DNA of 5,054 nt, taken from contig JACZVE010000272.1 of assembly GCA_022572825.1 (NCBI GenBank), forward strand, positions 1 through 5,054, in the 5' to 3' direction. This stretch comes from SAR324 cluster bacterium. GTDB taxonomy: Bacteria; SAR324; JACQKK01. Below the pieces are notes generated by a model. It did not search any database, was not told where the DNA came from, and worked only from the letters and a program-made list of their open reading frames with translations. A program made the translations under genes and the position numbers. This document shows positions 1 through 5,054 of this stretch, piece after piece; the stretch's first letter is position 1, and every line of letters starts with the position of its first letter.

Positions 1-631
1 TCTTCTCGAGCCCGGCGGCGAAGCGGTCGCGCTTGGCTTGGAGGTCGCCCGCCAGCGCGGCGAAATAGTCATCGTCCTTGCCCAGCCCATAGGCCACCGC
101 GCGCTGCAGGTTGGGCGGCGTGGTGAAGGTCAGAAACTGGTGACACTTGGCGATCGGGCCCAACAACTCGGGCGAAGCGGTCATGTAGCCGACCTTCCAG
201 CCGGTCAGCGAGAACGTCTTGCCGGCCGAGCCGATGCGCACGCAGCGCTGGCGCAGACCCGGCAGCGTCATCATCGGAATATGCGGGCGCCGATCGAAGG
301 CAATGTGTTCGTAGACCTCGTCGCACACCGCATAAGCGTCGTGGCGCGTGACCAGGTCGGCGATGAACTCCAGCTCGTCGCGGTCGAACACCTTGGCCGC
401 CGGGTTCATGGGGCTGTTGAACAGGATCAGCTTGGTCTTGTCCGAGAACGCCGCGCTCAGCGCGTCGCGCGGCAGCGTCCAGTCCGGCGGCTCGACCCGC
501 ACCAGCCTGGGCACCGCGCCGGCGCGCCGCACGATGGGCAGATAGCTGTCGTACAGCGGCTCGATCAATACCACCTCGTCGCCCGGCTCGATCAGCCCGA
601 ACAGGCAACAGGCCAGCCCCTCGGTGGCGCC
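1..631 (-). other. Aminotransferase portion of the chimera (PLP-binding body, 5' truncated)
   Basis: This part of the frame, from chimera residue 225 to the window edge, reads as a class I/II aminotransferase beginning abruptly at GATEGL. In intact relatives this motif lies about 100 residues into the protein. Visible PLP-site residues are N300 in NSPMNP, D328 and Y331 in DEVYE, and K362 in SAGKTFS. The usual R of the GW(R/K)VGY motif is K370. The C-terminal part with the substrate-carboxylate arginine lies outside the window. Substrate specificity cannot be told; the family includes aromatic, methionine and aspartate aminotransferases. By eye the wording of the motifs is closer to alphaproteobacterial aminotransferases than the neighbouring genes would suggest, which is an impression only. 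Confidence 0.75.
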
Positions 632-1303
632 CGGCCGCGGCACGCCGGCGGCGGTACGGCTGCGGAGTGCCTGCACCCGGTCCCGTACGTGGTCGTTCAT
701 CTGGCCGGCCAACTCCTGGAGACGGCCGCCTTCCGCAAACTCGCTCGAGCGCGCGCGGGCCTGGCCCGCGGCAGAGGTCGCGGCGCGGGCACCGAGAATG
801 GATGCGACGGCTTGCTGGCCGGCCTCGGGGGATGCGACGTCTTCTCCGTGCTCGGCAAGGTAATCGATCACCCGCGCTTCCAGCATGATGCGATTGTGGG
901 CCAGATGGGTAAGGTTGGTGATGCGAAACGCATCATACAGGGCCAGGTCCTGTCCCGGCGTAAGGCCCTCCAGCACGTGCACGGGCGCGTCGGGCAGCTC
1001 GAGCACCCGCTTGGACTGATCGTTCGGTCGAATGCGGAAGTCGAACTGCCGTCCCGGCCCGGCGTCGGCGACCGTCTGGCCGAGGAAATCACCCCCTTCC
1101 AACACGGTTTCCTGTATGCTCAAGGCTTGTACAAACGGGTCCAGATGCGCGAGATCCCTCACGGTACCCACACCGAAGTACCGGTCCAGCATTTCTCTTT
1201 GAATGTCTCCCACGCCCTGGAAGCAGGTTACCGGCGCGTCCAGTAGTTGCGCGACGGTATAGTCCCGGTACTCGTCGCGGACTTCGTATTCCAGTGCTGC
1301 CAT
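1..1303 (-). CDS. Chimeric frame: duplicated helix-hairpin-helix-like protein joined to a truncated class I/II aminotransferase (C-terminus beyond window)
   Basis: An ATG at 1303 follows a GGAGAG ribosome site, and the frame stays open for 434 codons to the left edge. Residues 1 to about 220 form a soluble protein of unknown role. It has two related segments at about 20-54 and 103-135, both with a DAPV motif followed by a helix-hairpin-helix-like stretch ending near DLAHL or THLAH. Residues from about 225 onward are a fold-type I PLP aminotransferase. They show GATEGL (phosphate-binding region), NSPMNP around 296-301, DEVYE at 328-332 and SAGKTFS, whose K362 is the expected Schiff-base lysine, followed by GWKVGY. 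This half resembles YbdL/kynurenine-aminotransferase-like enzymes. About the first 95-100 residues usual for that family are missing and replaced by the helix-hairpin-helix protein. I infer that catalysis is doubtful. The join could be a genomic rearrangement or an assembly error. Confidence 0.8.
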   Translation of the reverse strand, partial: MAALEYEVRDEYRDYTVAQLLDAPVTCFQGVGDIQREMLDRYFGVGTVRDLAHLDPFVQALSIQETVLEGGDFLGQTVADAGPGRQFDFRIRPNDQSKRVLELPDAPVHVLEGLTPGQDLALYDAFRITNLTHLAHNRIMLEARVIDYLAEHGEDVASPEAGQQAVASILGARAATSAAGQARARSSEFAEGGRLQELAGQMNDHVRDRVQALRSRTAAGVPRPGATEGLACCLFGLIEPGDEVVLIEPLYDSYLPIVRRAGAVPRLVRVEPPDWTLPRDALSAAFSDKTKLILFNSPMNPAAKVFDRDELEFIADLVTRHDAYAVCDEVYEHIAFDRRPHIPMMTLPGLRQRCVRIGSAGKTFSLTGWKVGYMTASPELLGPIAKCHQFLTFTTPPNLQRAVAYGLGKDDDYFAALAGDLQAKRDRFAAGLEK

Positions 1304-1309
1304 GAGGTG

Positions 1310-1315
1310 CTCTCC
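1310..1315 (-). promoter_or_regulatory. Ribosome binding site GGAGAG for the frame starting at 1303
   Basis: Minus-strand GGAGAG lies six bases before the ATG at 1303-1301. It is the clearest Shine-Dalgarno sequence in the window. It fixes the start of the helix-hairpin-helix/aminotransferase frame and indicates that its 5' half is an authentic translated gene. Confidence 0.6.
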
Positions 1316-1341
1316 GCTGTATTTGCCCGTTGGCAGGGCCT

Positions 1342-1347
1342 ATTATC
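1342..1347 (-). promoter_or_regulatory. Possible -10 element for the helix-hairpin-helix gene
   Basis: Minus-strand GATAAT (five of six matches to TATAAT) lies about 38 bases before the ATG at 1303, so a transcript would start near 1335. I find no good -35 hexamer at the right distance, so this is only a candidate; an activator could compensate. Confidence 0.25.
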
Positions 1348-1422
1348 GTCGATTGAGCAGGTCGGTCGCGAGCGATTGGCCTGCGTGGCTCCATCTGGAG
1401 TAGGAGCGGCCCTCGCATGCTC

Positions 1423-1445
1423 GTACCTAATGCCGGTACCTAATG
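1423..1445. repeat. Tandem 10-base direct repeat GTACCTAATG, two copies 13 bases apart
   Basis: GTACCTAATG occurs exactly at 1423-1432 and 1436-1445. A near copy, GTACCTCATT, lies at 1482-1491, and the core GTACC recurs at 1536-1540 and 1609-1613. The cluster lies 120-310 bases upstream of the gene starting at 1303, where a regulator site would be plausible. Function is not shown by sequence alone. Confidence 0.5.
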
Positions 1446-1558
1446 AATGTACGTCGCGCCAGCCATTCCGGGCACATCGTAGTACCTCATTTACGCAAGA
1501 TTACCGGGGTAGGGTGCGCGGAATTTTCTCGCTAAGTACCGGATTTCGATCATTACTG

Positions 1559-1587
1559 GGCTTCTGTAAATACCAGGCTTTTGTAAA
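1559..1587. repeat. Short direct repeat GGCTTYTGTAAA, two copies at a 17-base offset
   Basis: GGCTTCTGTAAA (1559-1570) and GGCTTTTGTAAA (1576-1587) differ at one base, and both continue into A/C-rich sequence. On the minus strand they read TTTACARAAGCC. They are in the same non-coding gap as the GTACC cluster and could be a paired protein-binding site or a small chance duplication. Confidence 0.45.
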
Positions 1588-1811
1588 CAAGTTCCGTGCC
1601 GTGGCAGTGTACCGCCTCCACATTGCCGGCACCCCGTCAGGCTTCTCGTGGCGCCCTATACGGGTGCCGGCATCCCCGCCGCCAGCCGGACCTGCGTCAG
1701 AGGCACGATGGATGGCATCCGGTTCGGCGGCACCATCATCAGGCGCCTACGCATGGCGGCTTCGGCCTCCTGCACGGCCATTCGCTTTGAGCCGTCGAGC
1801 CCAATACATTT

Positions 1812-1841
1812 GTCATATCACTGTTGCTGTAATCTTTTCAA
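1812..1841 (-). promoter_or_regulatory. Candidate sigma70-type promoter in an AT-richer patch
   Basis: On the minus strand TTGAAA (1841-1836) is followed after 18 bases by TATGAC (1817-1812). These are five of six and four of six matches to the -35 and -10 consensus. It would fire toward the gene that starts at 1303, leaving a leader of about 500 bases. The match is moderate and the long leader makes it uncertain. Confidence 0.25.
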
Positions 1842-1943
1842 TCCTTTAGTGAAATCGGGCACGCAGATCGGGAGGCCCAAGCCAATCCACGGCTTTTCGA
1901 TCGCCTCGGGCTGCGAGATGCCGATGGGACGCGGCACTTTCAC

Positions 1944-3341
1944 CTACGGGTCGCCGGGATCCGTGAGCAGCAGGCTGTCCAGATAACCGAATCCGGCGGA
2001 AACGCCGCCCTCGGGGGTGTCCCGCTCCTTGGTGCGAACCAGGTAGCCCGCATCCCGGTTGATCACCTCGCGCTCCCCGTCCGCCACGTAGGCGCCGAAG
2101 CGGCCGATCTCGCTGACTGCCGGAACGGCGCGGGCCTCACGCTCCCGCACCAGTACCGCCTGATGAGGCGCGGGCCGGATGCGCTCCATCAGCACATAGG
2201 CCGGCCGAGCGTCGGGCGTCATCCCGGTCAGCATGCGGCGCAACTCGTCGTCGAAATAGTTGTTCCCGCCCCCCTCCCGCTGTGGCTTGAGAACGAAACC
2301 CGCGGTGTTGTCGATGGCCAATCGCCAGGCCGCCACGCGACGGCCGCCGGCATCCACCTCTTCATCCAGGTCATACAGCGCCGCAAAGCAGGCTTCTACC
2401 GGCGCGGCTTGGCCGCTGGGCAGAAATCGGCGCAGCGTCCGTGGCTCGGTAAGCACTTTTTGCACCTTTTTCGCTCCCGCCAGTTGGGCATAGAGCGAGG
2501 GCACGGCGATCGTCGAGGACGCCTCGATGAGGGCCCTGGCCTTGAACGCGTCCTCGCTCTGAAAATCCTCGGGGCCGTATGCGGCGCGAAAGTAGGTGAT
2601 GGCCGCAACCTCGCCCCGCACGAGCAGGTGCCCCTCCTTGAGCGTGCCCTGCCGGGCGATCTCCTCCAGGGAGGCGCGGCGGGTGATCAGGCCGCGTTCG
2701 CGCAGGGCGATTTCCTGCAGCCGCTGGTCGAACACGTTGGACTCGCCCGGTTGCACGACCATCAGCACCCGCGCTCCGGGATGGCCGTAGCGGGCGAATG
2801 CCTCCGCAAAGGCTTCCGCGATCACGGGCGGGGGATCGTTGGCGAGCAACCGCCGTTCCAGCGGCGTGTCCTGTAACAGGAAGCGATGCAGACGGTACAC
2901 CCGTTCCGCCAAGCCGGGATAGCTTGCGGCGATGGTGTTCAGCTCCACCTGGCGGATCTGTGGGGGCGCTTCGGGAGCGGGCTGATGAATGAAGTAATCG
3001 CTGCGGGTGATGGCCAAATGGATGGGCTGGTTGCCCGCGCCCGACCGGGCCAGCTTCAGCAGACGCGCGGTAAAATCGTCCACCGCGGCGGCCGGTGCGA
3101 GGGTGTCCTCCAGGAAGGCACGGTCGCGCGCGACGGCGTGGGCGAGCCGATTGAAGGATGCCGTCAGGGCTTCCATCCGATGCTGGCATGCGGGGTCGAT
3201 CGGGCAGGGCGTCAGGGCGAAAGGGGCGTGATTGAGCCTGCCTTGCGGTGTGTACTTCAGCAGGCCGTTCAGCAGTGCGTAATCGGCCGCCTCGTCCAGG
3301 CGCGCCCGCAGGCCCTCCAGAATGTCGCCGTCAGGAAACAC
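1944..3341 (-). CDS. Glutathione synthetase, eukaryotic (GSS) type
   Basis: This enzyme would join gamma-glutamylcysteine and glycine with ATP to make glutathione in the cytoplasm. At 465 residues it is close to the 474 of human GSS and matches that family along its whole length. Signatures in order are DFTARL (89-94), RSDY (113-116), QVELNTIAAS (131-140) with Mg-ligand candidates E133 and N135, NVFDQR (202-207), YFR with R252, QLAGAKKVQ (286-294), the ATP-loop FVLKPQREGGGNN (349-361) with K352 and E356, SEIGRFG (410-416), RTK (436-438) and GGVSAG (445-450). The ordinary bacterial GshB is unrelated in sequence and about 320 residues long. The start is GTG at 3341, the only start codon before the conserved region. 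It lies inside the upstream gene, so translation is probably coupled. All key residues seem intact. No gamma-glutamylcysteine ligase is in the window. Confidence 0.93.
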   Translation of the reverse strand: MFPDGDILEGLRARLDEAADYALLNGLLKYTPQGRLNHAPFALTPCPIDPACQHRMEALTASFNRLAHAVARDRAFLEDTLAPAAAVDDFTARLLKLARSGAGNQPIHLAITRSDYFIHQPAPEAPPQIRQVELNTIAASYPGLAERVYRLHRFLLQDTPLERRLLANDPPPVIAEAFAEAFARYGHPGARVLMVVQPGESNVFDQRLQEIALRERGLITRRASLEEIARQGTLKEGHLLVRGEVAAITYFRAAYGPEDFQSEDAFKARALIEASSTIAVPSLYAQLAGAKKVQKVLTEPRTLRRFLPSGQAAPVEACFAALYDLDEEVDAGGRRVAAWRLAIDNTAGFVLKPQREGGGNNYFDDELRRMLTGMTPDARPAYVLMERIRPAPHQAVLVREREARAVPAVSEIGRFGAYVADGEREVINRDAGYLVRTKERDTPEGGVSAGFGYLDSLLLTDPGDP

Positions 3342-4740
3342 GGATGGAGGCGAAGATCCTGTAGGCTTGGTCCTCCGACTCGTTGTAGTGCTCGTAGTGA
3401 TTGACGACCTCCCCCACGCGCAAATCAGGCTCCAGCATCAGGTCCAGCAGGCTGTGGCTGGTCAACAGTTCGCCGGCGGCGTTTTCCACGACTGCCACCA
3501 CGGGGCGGTCCTGGTGCTCCTTGGGCGCGATGGAGAGAACAAAGGCGAGGTCGTCGTTGGAAAGCCGCACCAGGGAGCCGACCGGATAGCGGCCGATGAT
3601 CTCGATGAAATTGTCCAGCATGCGCTCGTCGAACTCCGAGCCTTTCAGGCTGAGCAGATATTCGACCGCCTTGCCCGGCACCCAGTTCTTTTTGTAGCGC
3701 CTGCGGCCGATCAAAGCCTGGTAGACGTCGGTAATGGATGCCAACCGGGTCAGGGTGAGCACATTGCCGTAGTCCACGTCCGGATAGCTGCTGAGCAGTG
3801 TGCTGTCCTTCTTGACGTGGTGGTAATGGGCCATGTTGATCGTCACCTCCGGCATCCCCATTTCCGTCAGGATGCGCGCGCCATAGGTCGTATGGTTGCG
3901 CATGATGATCATTTCCTGGCTGTCCGGGGCAAAGCGCTCCCGGCTGTCCAGGATGTCCTTGGGCACCTCGCTTTTGCCGATGTCGTGCAGAAATCCGGAG
4001 ACCAGCGCGAAACGCCGGTTGACGTCGCTGGGGGTCTTACCACTGCGTTGCAGAATTTCGACGTAGACTTCCTCCAAAATCACCGACATGTCGGTGCAGT
4101 GGGCGTAGGTCTGATCGCTGGCCCGCAGGCCCGCGATGGCTTTCATGGCCGGCGCGGCACCCTGCTTGATGATCTCGTCGACCATCGATTCCACGCCCTT
4201 GCTGGAAAACTGGCCCGTTCGCCCGCTGTCCAGCATCTCCTCGACGATCGTGGTGGATTGGTCGCGGCTTTGCGCCGCCGTCGCCACGGTATCGAGAAAT
4301 TGCTTGACCTCCTCGCGCTTGATCTCGTGCCGCTTTTTGGCCTCGGCGGAGCCGACTGCAAGCTGGTCCGGCGCGGGCACACCCTTGGGTTCGGTCCTGA
4401 CTGCCGGGCCCGCACCCTGCGCTTCGATGACCTTGAATACCAGCAGCCCGTTGCGTTCCAGGAACTCCGCCAGCCCGGGCACTACCTTAGCCGCCTTGAG
4501 AGAGGGAGGAACGTCCGTGATGCGCTGCAGCGGATCGAAGGCCTTGAGTTCCTCGACGGGCACCGTCCTCGTCCCGTTTTCGCCGACCAGCACGCCGGCG
4601 GCACCCTTGAAGGTGGATTTGAGGAACTTCAGATTGTCCTCGTCCAGCGAGGCATAGTCGAAGGAAAGCTCCGTGACCTCCTCAATGGTCATACCGGGCT
4701 GGAGCGCGTCGACCTTTACCGTGCGTGAGGATTGGGCCAT
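3331..4740 (-). CDS. HD-GYP family phosphohydrolase with degenerate GYP loop (c-di-GMP signalling)
   Basis: HD-GYP proteins hydrolyse cyclic di-GMP. This 469-residue protein has no signal peptide or membrane segment, so it is probably cytoplasmic. Residues 1 to about 105 resemble the N-terminal DUF3391-type domain, starting with a VDALQPGM motif. A helical linker (about 130-200) precedes the HD core: H214, FLHDIGK with H252, D253 and K256, RNHTTYG with H283, then H305, HH at 307-308 and D338 in TDVYQAL. These match the expected metal ligands. The usual HHExxDGxGYP signature is replaced by HHVKKDSTLLSSYP, so only a final YP survives. The C-terminal tail from YPVGSLVRLS (385-394) is typical of the family. 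The ATG at 4740 has no clear Shine-Dalgarno; an in-frame TGA shortly upstream excludes longer starts. It may be an active phosphodiesterase with altered specificity or a sensor only. Confidence 0.88.
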   Translation of the reverse strand: MAQSSRTVKVDALQPGMTIEEVTELSFDYASLDEDNLKFLKSTFKGAAGVLVGENGTRTVPVEELKAFDPLQRITDVPPSLKAAKVVPGLAEFLERNGLLVFKVIEAQGAGPAVRTEPKGVPAPDQLAVGSAEAKKRHEIKREEVKQFLDTVATAAQSRDQSTTIVEEMLDSGRTGQFSSKGVESMVDEIIKQGAAPAMKAIAGLRASDQTYAHCTDMSVILEEVYVEILQRSGKTPSDVNRRFALVSGFLHDIGKSEVPKDILDSRERFAPDSQEMIIMRNHTTYGARILTEMGMPEVTINMAHYHHVKKDSTLLSSYPDVDYGNVLTLTRLASITDVYQALIGRRRYKKNWVPGKAVEYLLSLKGSEFDERMLDNFIEIIGRYPVGSLVRLSNDDLAFVLSIAPKEHQDRPVVAVVENAAGELLTSHSLLDLMLEPDLRVGEVVNHYEHYNESEDQAYRIFASIRVS

Positions 4741-4776
4741 TTGCCAGCGATGGTGACCGTGCCGGCCGCATCAGCG

Positions 4777-4791
4777 GGTGCTTGCCGCACC
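4777..4791 (-). promoter_or_regulatory. Second small hairpin in the leader of the HD-GYP gene
   Basis: GGTGC pairs perfectly with GCACC around a five-base loop (GGCAA on the minus strand), 37-51 bases before the ATG at 4740. It is short, and in GC-rich DNA could arise by chance. It is listed because it follows the longer hairpin at 4815-4837 in the same leader. Confidence 0.25.
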
Positions 4792-4814
4792 GGGCACGGG
4801 ATGGGCTCGATCGG

Positions 4815-4837
4815 CTCGCAGGTGGCACACCCACGAG
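4815..4837 (-). promoter_or_regulatory. Predicted RNA hairpin in the leader of the HD-GYP/GSS operon
   Basis: Read on the minus strand, CTCGTGGGTG pairs with CACCTGCGAG around a TGC loop, giving ten pairs of which two are G-U. On the plus strand the same two positions would be C-A mismatches, so the structure favours RNA transcribed toward the HD-GYP gene. No U-run follows, so it is not a simple terminator. It sits about 75-97 bases before the ATG. Confidence 0.4.
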
Positions 4838-4867
4838 CGATGGGGATGAAGCTGTCTCGGTCATGCC

Positions 4868-4896
4868 ATTGTAAGGATTATCACATCCGGGGTAAA
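4868..4896 (-). promoter_or_regulatory. Sigma70-type promoter for the HD-GYP/glutathione synthetase operon
   Basis: Minus-strand TTTACC (4896-4891) and TACAAT (4873-4868) match four of six and five of six consensus bases with the ideal 17-base spacer. A second -10-like GATAAT preceded by TG lies within the spacer and could act as an extended -10. Transcription would start near 4861, leaving a leader of about 120 bases before the ATG at 4740. The site lies just outside the upstream oxidoreductase gene, where a new operon would be expected to begin. Confidence 0.5.
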
Positions 4897-4948
4897 GGAC
4901 TTATTCTCCCACCCGCGCCTTTGCCCATTACACCAATACCCTGTTCGA

Positions 4949-5054
4949 TCAATCGACGAGCACCGAGATCTTGCCGTTCGCTGAGTTCTCGTCCATTATC
5001 CGGTCCGCCTCCTGCAACTCCGTAATGCGGAATGTCGTGCGCAGGAGCAGCTGG
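4949..5054 (-). CDS. MDR-family oxidoreductase (alcohol dehydrogenase / quinone reductase type), C-terminal fragment
   Basis: Only the last 34 codons and the TGA stop (4951-4949) are inside the window; the rest lies beyond the right edge. The tail reads TTFRITELQEADRIMDEN followed by GKISVLV. This fits the common C-terminal pattern of medium-chain dehydrogenases/reductases: an F.l.e...A...m stretch followed by GKivl.v, the final strand of the catalytic domain. Such enzymes are NAD(P)H-dependent and cytoplasmic. Substrate and metal dependence cannot be told from this fragment. The following 208-base gap contains its own promoter, so the gene is probably not co-transcribed with the HD-GYP gene, although no terminator is visible between them. 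Confidence 0.65.
   Translation of the reverse strand, partial: QLLLRTTFRITELQEADRIMDENSANGKISVLVD

Larger units (their letters stand above)
1304..1943. other. Intergenic region of about 640 bases with no convincing gene
   Basis: This stretch separates the glutathione synthetase stop from the start of the helix-hairpin-helix frame. Open frames cross it on both strands, but none has a ribosome site, a recognisable domain or a conserved-looking composition. On the minus strand a 41-codon frame (1943-1818) begins with GTG directly after the synthetase stop, and after its TGA the same frame stays open into the 1600s. I do not recognise either stretch. The region holds an AT-richer patch near 1800-1860, a 12-base inverted repeat CTCCATCTGGAG (1389-1400), and two short direct-repeat sets listed separately. 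No tRNA, terminator with a U-tract or transposon end is evident. Confidence 0.55.

Noticed and set aside
38..1246. 402-codon open frame on the plus strand
   Set aside because: It is antisense to the helix-hairpin-helix/aminotransferase frame. Its translation is rich in R, G, H and Q with no family motifs, as expected for the mirror of a GC-rich gene.
1247..1849. 200-codon plus-strand frame across the intergenic region
   Set aside because: It begins antisense to the start of a real gene, has no ribosome site, and its translation shows no domain or plausible membrane pattern.
1879..1897. Hairpin AAGCC/GGCTT with following T residues, a possible terminator
   Set aside because: The stem is only five pairs and the short T-run is on the plus strand, where no gene ends. 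On the minus strand, downstream of the synthetase, no U-run follows.
2163..2876. 237-codon plus-strand frame and a 272-codon minus-strand frame inside the synthetase gene
   Set aside because: Both overlap the full-length glutathione synthetase in other frames, have arginine- or histidine-rich low-information sequence, and lack recognisable domains.
3322..4728. 468-codon open frame on the plus strand
   Set aside because: It lies almost exactly opposite the HD-GYP gene, which has clear catalytic motifs. The plus-strand protein has none and is a shadow frame.
1..5054. CRISPR array, insertion sequence, toxin-antitoxin or defence system
   Set aside because: No regularly spaced repeats, transposase motifs, terminal inverted repeats or small paired genes of these kinds were seen. 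The repeats present are few and short.

Overview
The window is GC-rich bacterial DNA in which every gene I can support is read from the minus strand. The gene types suggest a proteobacterium, most likely beta- or gammaproteobacterial. That is an impression from protein style (an HD-GYP signalling protein and a duplicated helix-hairpin-helix-like domain), not a proven placement. Several long plus-strand open frames are mirror images of the real genes and are not annotated.

Layout in the direction of transcription, from the right edge leftward. (1) 5054-4949: the last 34 codons of an MDR-type (zinc alcohol dehydrogenase / quinone reductase) oxidoreductase. (2) 4948-4741: an intergenic leader with a good sigma70-type promoter and two predicted RNA hairpins. 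(3) 4740-3331: a 469-residue cytoplasmic HD-GYP phosphohydrolase whose metal-binding residues are present but whose GYP loop is degenerate. (4) 3341-1944: a 465-residue glutathione synthetase of the eukaryotic (GSS) family rather than the usual bacterial GshB. It starts on GTG inside the end of the HD-GYP gene. (5) 1943-1304: about 640 bases without a convincing gene, containing an AT-richer patch and two small sets of short direct repeats. (6) 1303 to beyond position 1: one uninterrupted frame that joins a duplicated helix-hairpin-helix-like protein (residues 1 to about 224) to the PLP-binding body of a class I/II aminotransferase (residues about 225 to at least 434).

Genes 3 and 4 overlap by 11 bases and almost certainly form one transcript, pairing a c-di-GMP-type signalling protein with glutathione synthesis. 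No gamma-glutamylcysteine ligase is present in the window. The two observations that most deserve follow-up are the eukaryotic-type glutathione synthetase in a bacterial operon and the in-frame chimera at the left edge. In the chimera the aminotransferase has lost its N-terminal part. It may be a real rearrangement or an assembly join. I do not see a CRISPR array, tRNA, rRNA, insertion sequence or defence system.
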